A DNA stretch of 7,809 bases from Caryophanales bacterium UBA1624 (lineage in GTDB: Bacteria; Bacillota_I; Bacilli_A; RFN20; CAG-826), in contig DCMK01000048.1 in assembly GCA_002321395.1 (NCBI GenBank), positions 1 to 7,809 of the forward strand, written 5' to 3'. Positions 1 to 6,130 of this stretch are shown piece after piece. Each line of letters opens with the position of its first letter. The first letter of the stretch is position 1. The notes below the pieces were generated by a model. That model worked only from the letters and a program-made list of their open reading frames with translations, made no database searches and had not been told where the DNA came from. The translations under genes were made by a program, and so were the position numbers.

Positions 1-9
1 TCATGAACG

Positions 10-19
10 GAGGCGCCTC
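10..19. repeat. 10-bp perfect palindrome after the NUDIX gene
   Basis: The sequence GAGGCGCCTC is a perfect palindrome 11 nt downstream of the NUDIX stop codon. It lacks a loop and a following T-tract, so it is not a convincing terminator. On the minus strand an ATG at 4-2 follows it directly. A further gene could begin there, 26 nt after the NUDIX stop, but only one base of it lies in the window and no well-spaced ribosome binding site is visible. The palindrome may have no function. Confidence 0.3.
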
Positions 20-29
20 AAAACGAAGA

Positions 30-482
30 TCAACAAACCATCCGCTTCAGGTCTTCAATGACTTTCTTGTTCCGAGGGGTCAATTTTCCCGGGATTGCAT
101 CCAGGGGATAATACGCCAAACCCGTCACTTCTTCTTTTTGCAGTTTTTCCTCGCCTACCGTTTGGCGGCAAAGGTAAAAAACGTCCACGCCGGAAACCTC
201 GTCCCCATTGGGGTAACGGTGATAAGTCAAAGGCCCGCTATATATGCCGAACAAAACCGGATCCACCGCATCAAGGCCGGTCTCTTCCTTGAGCTCGCGC
301 TTTGCCGCCTCTAGCGCCTCTTCATTCCATTCAATCGACCCACCCGGAAAATCGAGGAAGCCATCATCCTCCCGCGTCTCAAGAAGAACCTCTCCGCGCT
401 CATTCAAAACGATCATGACCGCATAGGCGATGACCATTCCTTTATGGCCGACGTATTTTCTCATATCCAAGACGTATCCCAT
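30..482 (-). CDS. NUDIX hydrolase (MutT-like)
   Basis: Predicted cytoplasmic NUDIX-fold pyrophosphohydrolase of 150 residues, a normal single-domain length. The Nudix box is complete at residues 48-70: G48, E54, then R62-E63-L-x-E66-E67-x-G69-L70, matching Gx5Ex7REUxEExGU. The acidic residues bind the divalent metals that drive cleavage of a nucleoside diphosphate linked to some group X. The substrate cannot be told from sequence. The opening MRKYVGHK followed by a hydrophobic beta strand resembles MutT-like NUDIX proteins of Gram-positive bacteria. An ATG at 485 is equally in frame. I chose 482 because AAGGTG at 494-489 is then spaced 6 nt instead of 3. The longer reading from 569 runs through the preceding gene and is unlikely. 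It is the last complete gene of the minus-strand train, starting 5 nt after the small membrane protein's stop, so the two are probably co-translated. A housecleaning or nucleotide-sanitation role is inference. Confidence 0.9.
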   Translation of the reverse strand: MGYVLDMRKYVGHKGMVIAYAVMIVLNERGEVLLETREDDGFLDFPGGSIEWNEEALEAAKRELKEETGLDAVDPVLFGIYSGPLTYHRYPNGDEVSGVDVFYLCRQTVGEEKLQKEEVTGLAYYPLDAIPGKLTPRNKKVIEDLKRMVC

Positions 483-487
483 CATTT

Positions 488-652
488 TCACCTTAGGCAA
501 AGAACCACGACAACGCAGACGGCCATCAGCAAAACGATGACTCCTGAAAAAACGAAAAGGCCAGTCCATCTTGGACGCCCTTCCAGCTCCTTTTTCTGCT
601 CAGGGGTCAATTGCGACCAATCGATTTCCGGGTCTTTTTCCTTCTTTTTCAT
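488..652 (-). CDS. 54-residue single-span membrane protein, unknown function
   Basis: I do not recognise this protein. It starts with a charged segment (MKKKEKDPEIDW), then a likely helix with the motif LTPEQKKELEGRP at residues 15-27, then one strongly hydrophobic helix at about residues 31-53 rich in Val, with Cys46 and Cys52, ending in Arg54. There is no signal-peptidase site, so it should stay as a membrane anchor. The basic N terminus (KKK) suggests that end is in the cytoplasm. Its ATG overlaps the stop of the upstream FolC-like gene in an ATGA, and a GGAG sits 9 nt upstream. This implies translational coupling and supports the gene being real. A start 19 codons further upstream is possible, but it would lie inside the neighbour and lacks this coupling. 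The NUDIX gene starts a few bases after its stop. It could be a small regulator or anchor for one of its neighbours. Confidence 0.75.
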   Translation of the reverse strand: MKKKEKDPEIDWSQLTPEQKKELEGRPRWTGLFVFSGVIVLLMAVCVVVVLCLR

Positions 653-1860
653 TCCAATTGGCTCCGAACCCACAAAACGAAATCCAAATCGCCGACGAAG
701 GCTATGCAATCATCGGGGAAACGCTCTTTCAACCCTTTTCCCCCAAGCAAGGGATCTTCGATGTAGGGATAATCCTCTTCGTAGAGGAAATAATCCTCCT
801 TAGCCCGGAAATCAGGCAAGGGACATCCCGTCAAATTGATGGAAGAAGAGGCGTTGGCCAAAACAGGAAGCATCAAAGCGATGTTCTGACCGATCTTGGA
901 AGCATAAAGGACGTGAACCGGCTTCCCACCCGACAAAGCGGGGAGGCTTGACGCCAAAGCGCGGGTGGATTCGTCATTGCTGGCGCCGCAGAGAAGGAAG
1001 CCGTCCAAGCTCTCCCCTCTGCCATCCAAATGGAAATCCAAAACCCCTTTGCGAATGTCCTCTTCCTCCACTGGGAAGCTCTCTTGGATCAAGCGAACGC
1101 CTTCTAAAGCTAAGCAGGCATCCGGAAGGAAGAAAGAAGCCTTGCTCGGAAGGACAAGATCTTTATAGGGGGTGTAGTCGAAATGGAAAAAGCCATTCTC
1201 CAAATGGGCGAAATGATAAGCGTCGGCTTCCTGCAGTTTCGAACCAAGGCTTTTCGCGAAATCCAACAGGGCGCTTTTGGAGTTCTCGTCCATGGAACCG
1301 ATCAGCAAAGGGCAGCCCGGCTTAAGGATGCCGGCGCAGTCTAAGGCGATCTCCGAAGAGGTTGTTCCTAAAACGTCGGTATGATCAAGCCCGCCGGAAG
1401 TGACAATGGCTAAAACGGTGTTGAGATCTTCCAAATTCGTCGGATCGAATTGCCCGCCGATGCCGGCTTCCAAAATCACGAGATCCGGCTTCTTTTCCGC
1501 AAAATAAGACAACGCAACCGCGCAAAGAATCTCGTTCCACGCCAAAGAAAACTTCGCAAAAAGCTTTTTCTTGCTCTCGAAAATCCTGCAAAAATCCCCT
1601 TCTTCGATTGAATGGGCATCATAACGGATCCCATATTGGCCGGGGAGAAGACGATAATCGGAAAACACAGCGACTTTATAACCCGCCTCTTGGTAAATTC
1701 CCTCCAAGAAGCGGCAAACGGAGCTCTTGCCGCTGCTGCCGGAAACATGAATCACCGGAAAGGGGAGGGAGATTTTCTCTTTCTTCACGAACTTCGGCCA
1801 TTCCGAATCTCCGTATTGGAAAGGGAAGGCGGATAAGGCGTTTTGAATCTCTTCGTCCAT
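649..1860 (-). CDS. folC: FolC/Mur-ligase family protein (folylpolyglutamate synthase-like), divergent
   Basis: Family assignment is clear. An ATP-binding loop HVSGSSGKSS lies at residues 38-47. It is followed by EAGIGGQFDPTN (131-142), GLDHTDVLG (157-165) and AGILKPG (176-182), in FolC order and spacing. The C-terminal FVGDLDFVLWVRSQL matches the usual FolC ending. FolC adds glutamate to dihydropteroate or folates using ATP. At 403 residues it is slightly shorter than typical (about 420-440). Several signature positions differ: the loop is GSSGKSS instead of GTNGKGS, the TSPHL segment after the first domain is replaced by FSDYRLLPG (66-74), the PGRFE region is DGRGES (279-284), and the DGAHN motif is CGASN (291-295). 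The substrate may therefore differ from folate, or the activity may be reduced. It starts 3 nt after smpB stops, with GGGAG 8 nt upstream, and its stop overlaps the next start. Another Mur-type amide ligase is the main alternative. Confidence 0.8.
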   Translation of the reverse strand: MDEEIQNALSAFPFQYGDSEWPKFVKKEKISLPFPVIHVSGSSGKSSVCRFLEGIYQEAGYKVAVFSDYRLLPGQYGIRYDAHSIEEGDFCRIFESKKKLFAKFSLAWNEILCAVALSYFAEKKPDLVILEAGIGGQFDPTNLEDLNTVLAIVTSGGLDHTDVLGTTSSEIALDCAGILKPGCPLLIGSMDENSKSALLDFAKSLGSKLQEADAYHFAHLENGFFHFDYTPYKDLVLPSKASFFLPDACLALEGVRLIQESFPVEEEDIRKGVLDFHLDGRGESLDGFLLCGASNDESTRALASSLPALSGGKPVHVLYASKIGQNIALMLPVLANASSSINLTGCPLPDFRAKEDYFLYEEDYPYIEDPLLGGKGLKERFPDDCIAFVGDLDFVLWVRSQLE

Positions 1861-1863
1861 GTG

Positions 1864-2343
1864 TTACTCTCCCGTGGCTTTGCTTCCTTCGCGAATGGCC
1901 TTCCCAATCGCGCGTTTGGTATCTCGTTCTTTGATCGCGTCGCGCTTATCGTGGGCTTGCTTGCCGACGGCCAGGGCGATTTCGACCTTCGCCAGGCCAT
2001 GGGAAAGGAAAACTTTCGTCGGTACACAAGTCGTGGACTTACCAGTTAAGTGGGAGGCGAGTTTTTTGATTTCGTGCTTTGTCAAAAGGAGTTTGCGGTC
2101 GCGAAGGTGGTCAACATTGTTATAGGTTCCGTCCTTATAGGGGGCGATATGCATGTTCGCCAAAAAGACTTCCCCACCTCGAAGATAGACGTAGCTATCC
2201 GCCAAAGAGGCGTTCCTCGCACGGAGGGATTTGATTTCGGTCCCCGTCAAAACAATCCCCGCGGTAAGGAAGTTGGAGAGGAAATACAGGTAATGAGCTT
2301 TGCGGTTTTCCAAAAGCACGGATGAATCACTTTTCTTCGACAT
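1864..2343 (-). CDS. smpB: SsrA-binding protein SmpB
   Basis: SmpB binds tmRNA (SsrA) and brings it to ribosomes stalled on broken mRNAs, so that the nascent peptide is tagged and the ribosome released. The length of 159 residues is normal. Family hallmarks appear in order: ENRKAHYLYF at 12-21, GTEIKSLRARNASLADSY at 34-51, GEVFLANMHIAPY at 57-69, then VFLSHGLAKVEIALAVGK (111-128) and HDKRDAIKERDTKR (131-144). The basic C-terminal tail (to residue 159) follows and normally enters the decoding centre. The start is well supported by GAGGT placed 6 nt before the ATG. This ribosome binding site overlaps the TGA of the upstream peptidase gene, which ends 9 nt before smpB, so the two are almost certainly on one transcript. 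In many Firmicutes smpB follows rnr (RNase R). Here a secreted peptidase takes that place. No tmRNA gene is visible in the window. Confidence 0.96.
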   Translation of the reverse strand: MSKKSDSSVLLENRKAHYLYFLSNFLTAGIVLTGTEIKSLRARNASLADSYVYLRGGEVFLANMHIAPYKDGTYNNVDHLRDRKLLLTKHEIKKLASHLTGKSTTCVPTKVFLSHGLAKVEIALAVGKQAHDKRDAIKERDTKRAIGKAIREGSKATGE

Positions 2344-2352
2344 ATCTTGACC

Positions 2353-3984
2353 TCATGCATCCTTCACGACGCGGATTTGCGCCGAGGAAGAGGAAACCGA
2401 CTGAATTTCGATGGTGTAAGGGAAGGCGGCTCCGCTATTGAGAGCCGATCCCTTTGGGAAGAAACGCGGCCCAAACCGCTTCAAGGAGAAGCTGCTGCCC
2501 GAAGTGAACAAAGTCGAATTGGTGCCGGCTTCGCCTTTGGCAAAAGTATTGATCCCCGAGGCTTCCATCAAATGAATCAAGGAATAGTCGGTGGAATAGG
2601 CTTTGTTGCTTTCCAATATCTGCTGAGCGTTGAATTCTTTCCCGCAGTTGGTGGCGGCGATGAAAAAATAGGAATCGTTGGCAAGGAAATCGGCGTTATT
2701 GATATCGCGGATATAGGGGGTTGAGACCGTCGTTTGGGTCCTCAAATTGATCTTGCTCTGAATGACGCGGGAGTCGATGTGGTAGATTTTCACACCCGTC
2801 GATGTGTAGCCTCTAGGACGGTTGGGGTAAGCATGAGAGGTGTCGTACTCATTTAGCCCGGTCGGGGTATAAAGCTCTAGGAGAATATATTCGTCCCACG
2901 GGGTTCCGTTATAGCAATCCGGGGCAATCAGAAGGCAGTCCCCGTTTTCCTGCGAAGGCCTGAGGATGACTGTGACGTCGTCTCCCCCCACCACTTTCGG
3001 GTTTATCCATCCCAGGGAGGCTTTGGAGTAAACATCGTGATCGGTGATGTTCATGTCCATCATGTCGATCCCCCCGGCGGGCTGGAAGGTGTCTTCGTTG
3101 CTGTAATAATCGTCAAGCCCCATCGCGTGCCCATACTCATGGATAAGGGTGTGGGGGTCGGCCACCCCGCCTTGGGAGAAGAAGTCATAGGAAAGCCAAA
3201 CGTATGTGTTCGCCTTGGGGCTCGCCAAATTGGCTTGGTTGGAACACCAATAGGTGTAGGCCCATAGGAAATTGCTGTCCCCTTTCCCATCGAGGTAGGT
3301 ATGCCCCCCATAAGTGAAGTAATAGCTTTTTTTGGAGAAGTCGGGGGAGGAATAAACGGCGATGACCGCATCGATGATCCCATCATCGTCGGAATCGAAA
3401 TCCGCCAAAGGATGAGCGGGGTCCGAATAAGCAGCGACCGCATCGTTGACCCACTTTTGGCCATTGATCAAGTCGTCTTGCCCGTTCAGGGTATAGGCCA
3501 TATTCATCTCAAGGGCTTTTTTCGCCGTAATGCCGGTCTGATAAGCAGACGAAAGATGAAAGTTTAAATTCAGTTTTCCGAAAGAGGACTTTTGGTAGAA
3601 CGAAGAAACCGATTCCCAGTATCCCGTCTCTTCGCTCCCTTTCCCGTTCAACGCCATTTCCACGTTCGCCAATGTCGCGGAAGAAAAGAGATAATCGGTG
3701 AATTCAATCGGCAAAACGAGGACATTGATGTCTCCCGTGGACGGAGCCAGATCCATCCCCCGATGATAGCCTAAATCGCGAAGCGTCGTCTTGCTGAAAT
3801 CGTTTGAAGTATAAAGCCCGTCTCCTACTGAAGTTTTGTCAAATTCGACCGAAGAATCCGAAAAGTCTTCCCCCGACGGTTCGCTGCTACCGCGGTAAAG
3901 GAAATCGTAGATGGTGCAGGAAGAAAGACAAAGCCCGACGAAGGGGAGAAGGATGAGAAGGTTTTTCGAGAGTTTGTTTCCCAT
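2353..3984 (-). CDS. M6 (immune inhibitor A-like) metallopeptidase, lipoprotein
   Basis: Predicted surface-anchored zinc metallopeptidase of 543 residues. A short signal peptide (K4, K7, hydrophobic 8-20) ends in a lipobox LSSC with Cys23 as the lipidation site. A Ser/Glu/Asp-rich linker runs to about residue 55. The zinc motif HEYGHAMGLDD at 282-292 gives ligands H282 and H286, catalytic E283 and probable third ligand D292 (HExxHxxGxxD). It is followed by a Met-rich turn DMMDMNITDHD (307-317) and SLGW (323-326), as in M6 peptidases. DFDSDDDGIID at 195-205 is the calcium-binding-like loop seen N-terminal to the active site in this family. The remaining ~210 residues are probably a beta-rich C-terminal domain. 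No LPXTG or cell-wall repeats are present. It may degrade host or dietary proteins, but the substrate is unknown. There is no Shine-Dalgarno sequence before the ATG. It lies 25 nt after the hemolysin III-like gene and 9 nt before smpB. All catalytic residues are present. Confidence 0.88.
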   Translation of the reverse strand: MGNKLSKNLLILLPFVGLCLSSCTIYDFLYRGSSEPSGEDFSDSSVEFDKTSVGDGLYTSNDFSKTTLRDLGYHRGMDLAPSTGDINVLVLPIEFTDYLFSSATLANVEMALNGKGSEETGYWESVSSFYQKSSFGKLNLNFHLSSAYQTGITAKKALEMNMAYTLNGQDDLINGQKWVNDAVAAYSDPAHPLADFDSDDDGIIDAVIAVYSSPDFSKKSYYFTYGGHTYLDGKGDSNFLWAYTYWCSNQANLASPKANTYVWLSYDFFSQGGVADPHTLIHEYGHAMGLDDYYSNEDTFQPAGGIDMMDMNITDHDVYSKASLGWINPKVVGGDDVTVILRPSQENGDCLLIAPDCYNGTPWDEYILLELYTPTGLNEYDTSHAYPNRPRGYTSTGVKIYHIDSRVIQSKINLRTQTTVSTPYIRDINNADFLANDSYFFIAATNCGKEFNAQQILESNKAYSTDYSLIHLMEASGINTFAKGEAGTNSTLFTSGSSFSLKRFGPRFFPKGSALNSGAAFPYTIEIQSVSSSSAQIRVVKDA

Positions 3985-3985
3985 A

Positions 3986-4007
3986 GGGAAAGTTTATCGC
4001 ATTTCCC
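3986..4007 (-). promoter_or_regulatory. Possible -10 box and small dyad directly before the M6 peptidase start
   Basis: In the 25-nt gap on the minus strand, TAAACT (3996-3991) lies exactly 6 nt before the ATG, or equivalently GATAAA with an upstream TGC as an extended -10. Either would put the transcript start at or next to the A of the ATG. No good -35 is visible. The same box lies in the loop of a 6-bp inverted repeat, GGGAAA (4007-4002) and TTTCCC (3991-3986), whose right arm ends 1 nt before the ATG. The absence of any ribosome binding site is clear; the promoter itself is tentative. The gene may simply be read through from upstream. Confidence 0.35.
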
Positions 4008-4009
4008 AC

Positions 4010-4681
4010 TTAAAGCACGTAAAAGTAAATAGAGAAGAACATCAACGTTGTCCCGGCTAAGATGAAAAAGTGGAAAACCGTGTGATACCAGTAGTTTTTC
4101 TTTCCCCCAAGACCGTACAAAGTAGCCCCGATCCAAAACAAAACGCCGGAGAAAAGGAGAGTCAACAGGCCCGGGATTCCCAAAGCGAAATAAAGAGGAT
4201 AGAAAGCGACCAGAATCAAAGAGCCGACGCCGACATAGATGAGCATGGAGAGCTTCGCGTGCTTTTTAAGGTCAATGGAATTGAAGACGATGCCCAAAAT
4301 GCAAAGGGCCCAAACGGAGGCGAAGATAACCCACCCCCACGGGAAGCCATCCACCGGTTCATAAAGGGCCACCAAGGTGTAAGGGGTATAGGATCCCATG
4401 ATGAGAAAAAAGACATTGTTATGGTCCAAAACCCTGCAAATCTTCTTCGCTTTACCTGGTTTTAAGCCGTGATACAGCGCACTTCCGGAATAAAGGACCA
4501 GCATGGAGAAAAGGTAAATCGAGCAGGAAAGAATCGCCAAAGGCTTTCCGTCCCCAGAGGCTTTTAGAAGCATGAACGGTGCGGCGACCAAAGCGAAAAT
4601 GGCCCCGCATAGATGGCTGATGCAGTTCCACCACTCCTGCTTCCTGGTATAGGAAGGCAATGCGATTTGTTCGATTGGCAT
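4010..4681 (-). CDS. trhA: Hemolysin III / PAQR family membrane protein
   Basis: Integral membrane protein of 223 residues, a typical length, with about seven hydrophobic helices. Family motifs are in the expected order: EWWNCISHLCGAI at 16-28, SGSALYH at 65-71, LDHNNVFFLIMGSYTPYTL at 85-103, and YHTVFHFFIL at 199-208. S67, H71, H200 and H204, with an Asp/Asn near 86-88, correspond to the buried metal-binding residues conserved in PAQR proteins and adiponectin receptors. Bacterial members are called hemolysin III or TrhA. They are linked to membrane lipid and fluidity homeostasis, and the haemolytic label is not evidence of toxin activity. GGAGG lies 8 nt before the ATG. A promoter at 4728-4701 makes this the first gene of the minus-strand train. 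It is divergent from a metal exporter and the two share a 121-bp regulatory region. The family call is firm; the molecular substrate is unknown. Confidence 0.92.
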   Translation of the reverse strand: MPIEQIALPSYTRKQEWWNCISHLCGAIFALVAAPFMLLKASGDGKPLAILSCSIYLFSMLVLYSGSALYHGLKPGKAKKICRVLDHNNVFFLIMGSYTPYTLVALYEPVDGFPWGWVIFASVWALCILGIVFNSIDLKKHAKLSMLIYVGVGSLILVAFYPLYFALGIPGLLTLLFSGVLFWIGATLYGLGGKKNYWYHTVFHFFILAGTTLMFFSIYFYVL

Positions 4682-4695
4682 ACTCCTGACCTCCG

Positions 4696-4739
4696 CATCT
4701 AGTTTATGTTACTAGTTCTTAAAGTCAATACATCTAGTT
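4696..4739. repeat. Repeated 9-mer around the hemolysin III promoter (candidate operator)
   Basis: CATCTAGTT occurs exactly at 4696-4704 and 4731-4739, 35 bp apart, and a third partial copy CTAGTT is at 4712-4717. One full copy overlaps the minus-strand -10 box and the other lies just upstream of the -35. The third lies in the spacer within the palindrome ACTAGT. The placement on one DNA face range and around a promoter is what a regulator binding site would show. Chance remains possible in an A+T-rich intergenic stretch. Confidence 0.4.
4701..4728 (-). promoter_or_regulatory. Sigma-70-type promoter for the minus-strand operon
   Basis: On the minus strand TTGACT (4728-4723, 5 of 6 to consensus) is separated by 16 nt from TAAACT (4706-4701, 4 of 6). 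The predicted start is about 4694, leaving a short leader that contains GGAGG before the hemolysin III-like ATG at 4681. No other equally good promoter is seen within the six-gene train. Confidence 0.6.
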
Positions 4740-4741
4740 AC

Positions 4742-4765
4742 AAAAACAAGATGAACATTGTTTTT
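4742..4765. promoter_or_regulatory. A+T-rich 8-8-8 dyad in the divergent region
   Basis: AAAAACAA at 4742-4749 and TTGTTTTT at 4758-4765 are perfect inverted copies separated by 8 nt. The dyad ends 1 nt before the predicted -35 of the metal-exporter gene, where a repressor or activator site would be expected. It could alternatively form a weak A-T hairpin. The bound protein cannot be named from sequence. Confidence 0.4.
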
Positions 4766-4766
4766 C

Positions 4767-4795
4767 TTTCCTAACTCAACCCGCCACCCTATATT
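4767..4795 (+). promoter_or_regulatory. Promoter placed for a leaderless CDF transporter mRNA
   Basis: TATATT (4790-4795, 5 of 6) follows a weak -35 TTTCCT (4767-4772) at a 17-nt spacing. The -10 ends 7 nt before the ATG at 4803, so the predicted transcript start is the A of that codon. The only purine-rich stretch, AGAGG at 4796-4800, is 2 nt from the ATG, too close for normal Shine-Dalgarno pairing. Confidence 0.5.
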
Positions 4796-4802
4796 AGAGG
4801 TC

Positions 4803-5996
4803 ATGGTCACGCTGCTAAGAAAACTCTTCGTAAAAGACTATAAAGAGGTCGAAAAAGAAAAGGTCCGCCTTGGGCATGGCCGCCTAGCGGCCGTTTTCGG
4901 CATCATCACAAACGCGATTTTGGTCGCCTTGAAGCTTTCCGCCGCTTTGATCCTCGCCTCGAACTCCGGTTGGGTTTTCTCCATGGCTTTGATCGGCGAT
5001 TCCATCAATAACATCGGCGATATCGCTTCCAGCGTCGTGACCCTCATCGGCTTCTCGCTGTCGGCCAAACCCGCGGATAAAGAGCATCCTTATGGACATG
5101 AAAGGATCGAATACATCGCCGCCCTGATCGTATCCATGCTGATCATCGCCGCCGCGGTTGAACTGTTGAAATCGTCGATCGAAGGGGCGATCGAGGGCTC
5201 GATGACGACGTACGACGTCTTTTCCTTAATCGTCTTAGGCGTATCCATCGTTTTGAAGGTCTTTCAGGCATACGTGAACTTTGGCTTAGGAAAAGCCATC
5301 TCATCCGTCGCTTTGAAGGCCACCGCGATCGACTCCATGACCGACTCCATCGCCACGTTCATCGTCCTGGTTTGCGCTTTGCTCACCTATTTCTTCCAAT
5401 GGGGGTTCTTGGACTCTTATATGGGCATTGCGGTCTCCCTTTTCATTTTGTATTCGGGAATCCGGGCCGCAAAAGACGCGGGGAACCCCCTCATCGGGCA
5501 ACCGGCGAGCAAAGAATTCGAATCCAAAATCGTGAAAGAGGTCCGGAGCTACCCTGAGGTATTGGGGGTCCACGACGTTCTCTGCCATGCTTATGGGCCG
5601 ACGAAATACTTCGTGTCCTTGCACGCGGAAGTCGACGCCAAAGACAATCTTGTCTCCATCCACGATGTCATCGACAACATCGAAGAAGACATCCGCGAAA
5701 AATACGGATGCGAGATCACGATCCACATAGACCCCATCCAAGTCGGAAATCCGGAAGTGGACCGTCTAAAGGAACAGGTCCAATCCGCTTTGAGGGCATT
5801 GGACGAAAGCCTTGCCATTCACGACTTCCGAATCGTCTCGGGGGACACCCACACGAACGTAATTTTCGACTGCGTCATCCCTTATGAGAAAAAGCAATTG
5901 ACTCCCGACGAAATAAACGCGTACATAAATAAAGTTTTCCAAAAAGAGAAACGTTACAATTTCGTCGTTCATTACGATCGTCCTTACGATGAATGA
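4803..5996 (+). CDS. Cation diffusion facilitator transporter, likely Mn(II) exporter
   Basis: Proton-coupled metal exporter of the inner membrane, 397 residues. About six membrane helices fill residues 28-225. Helix 2 carries GDSINNIGD with D66, N70 and D73. HPYGHERIEY (95-104) is the loop motif of the family, and helix 5 carries D177xxxD181 in ATAIDSMTD. Zinc CDFs usually have a His in one of these pairs. A DxxxN/DxxxD pattern is that of the Gram-positive manganese-exporting clade (MntE, MneP/MneS), so Mn(II) is the better guess. The cytoplasmic domain at about 236-312 contains H257, H287, H308 and D310. A further ~85 residues (313-397, with IHDFRIVSGDTHTN at 339-352) make it longer than the usual ~300 and look like a second C-terminal domain seen in long Firmicutes CDFs. 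The start at 4803 fits family alignments; a TTG at 4758 would add 15 unlikely residues. Divergent from the PAQR gene. Confidence 0.93.
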   Translation: MVTLLRKLFVKDYKEVEKEKVRLGHGRLAAVFGIITNAILVALKLSAALILASNSGWVFSMALIGDSINNIGDIASSVVTLIGFSLSAKPADKEHPYGHERIEYIAALIVSMLIIAAAVELLKSSIEGAIEGSMTTYDVFSLIVLGVSIVLKVFQAYVNFGLGKAISSVALKATAIDSMTDSIATFIVLVCALLTYFFQWGFLDSYMGIAVSLFILYSGIRAAKDAGNPLIGQPASKEFESKIVKEVRSYPEVLGVHDVLCHAYGPTKYFVSLHAEVDAKDNLVSIHDVIDNIEEDIREKYGCEITIHIDPIQVGNPEVDRLKEQVQSALRALDESLAIHDFRIVSGDTHTNVIFDCVIPYEKKQLTPDEINAYINKVFQKEKRYNFVVHYDRPYDE

Positions 5997-6058
5997 TGCT
6001 AAAACGCTTCATCATGGAAATCATCAAAACAATCCCCACCGTTGAAGATTGGATTTGA
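5993..6058 (+). CDS. Possible 21-codon ORF overlapping the CDF stop
   Basis: An ATG at 5993 overlaps the CDF stop as ATGA and opens a reading frame starting MMLKRFIMEI that ends at TGA 6056-6058. Coupling by overlap is the only support. There is no recognisable motif. ATGATG (5993-5998) and CATCAT (6010-6015) also form a 6-bp inverted repeat here, which may be the real reason for the conserved-looking bases. Treat as tentative. Confidence 0.2.
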   Translation: MMLKRFIMEIIKTIPTVEDWI

Positions 6059-6082
6059 GGGGCGTTGTTTCACTCTTATGGA

Positions 6083-6130
6083 AAAAGGCCAGCTTCCCCA
6101 ACATCGCAGAATGCGGGGAGCTTTCCTTTT
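6083..6130. terminator. Probable bidirectional rho-independent terminator
   Basis: AGCTTCCCC (6091-6099) pairs with GGGGAGCT (6115-6122) with one bulged T, and a small inner GCA-GAA-TGC hairpin (6106-6114) lies in the loop. Outside, AAAAGG (6083-6088) can pair with CCTTTT (6125-6130) across a 2-nt mismatch. Read rightwards, the hairpin is followed by TTTCCTTTT and would end the CDF transcript about 90 nt after its stop. Read leftwards it is followed by GGCCTTTTT and could end the ROK kinase transcript. The leftward T-tract is the cleaner one. Confidence 0.6.

Noticed and set aside
485..569. Longer NUDIX start at 569
   Set aside because: It would overlap the small membrane protein in another frame and adds Arg/Phe-rich residues unlike NUDIX N termini; the start near 482 has a Shine-Dalgarno sequence.
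444..951. Plus-strand open frames across the small membrane protein and FolC-like gene
   Set aside because: They run opposite to clearly coding minus-strand genes, lack motifs and have low-complexity composition, as expected of antisense shadows.
4758..4802. Upstream TTG start adding 15 residues to the CDF transporter
   Set aside because: The extra residues overlap the predicted promoter and the dyad, do not resemble family N termini, and have no ribosome binding site.
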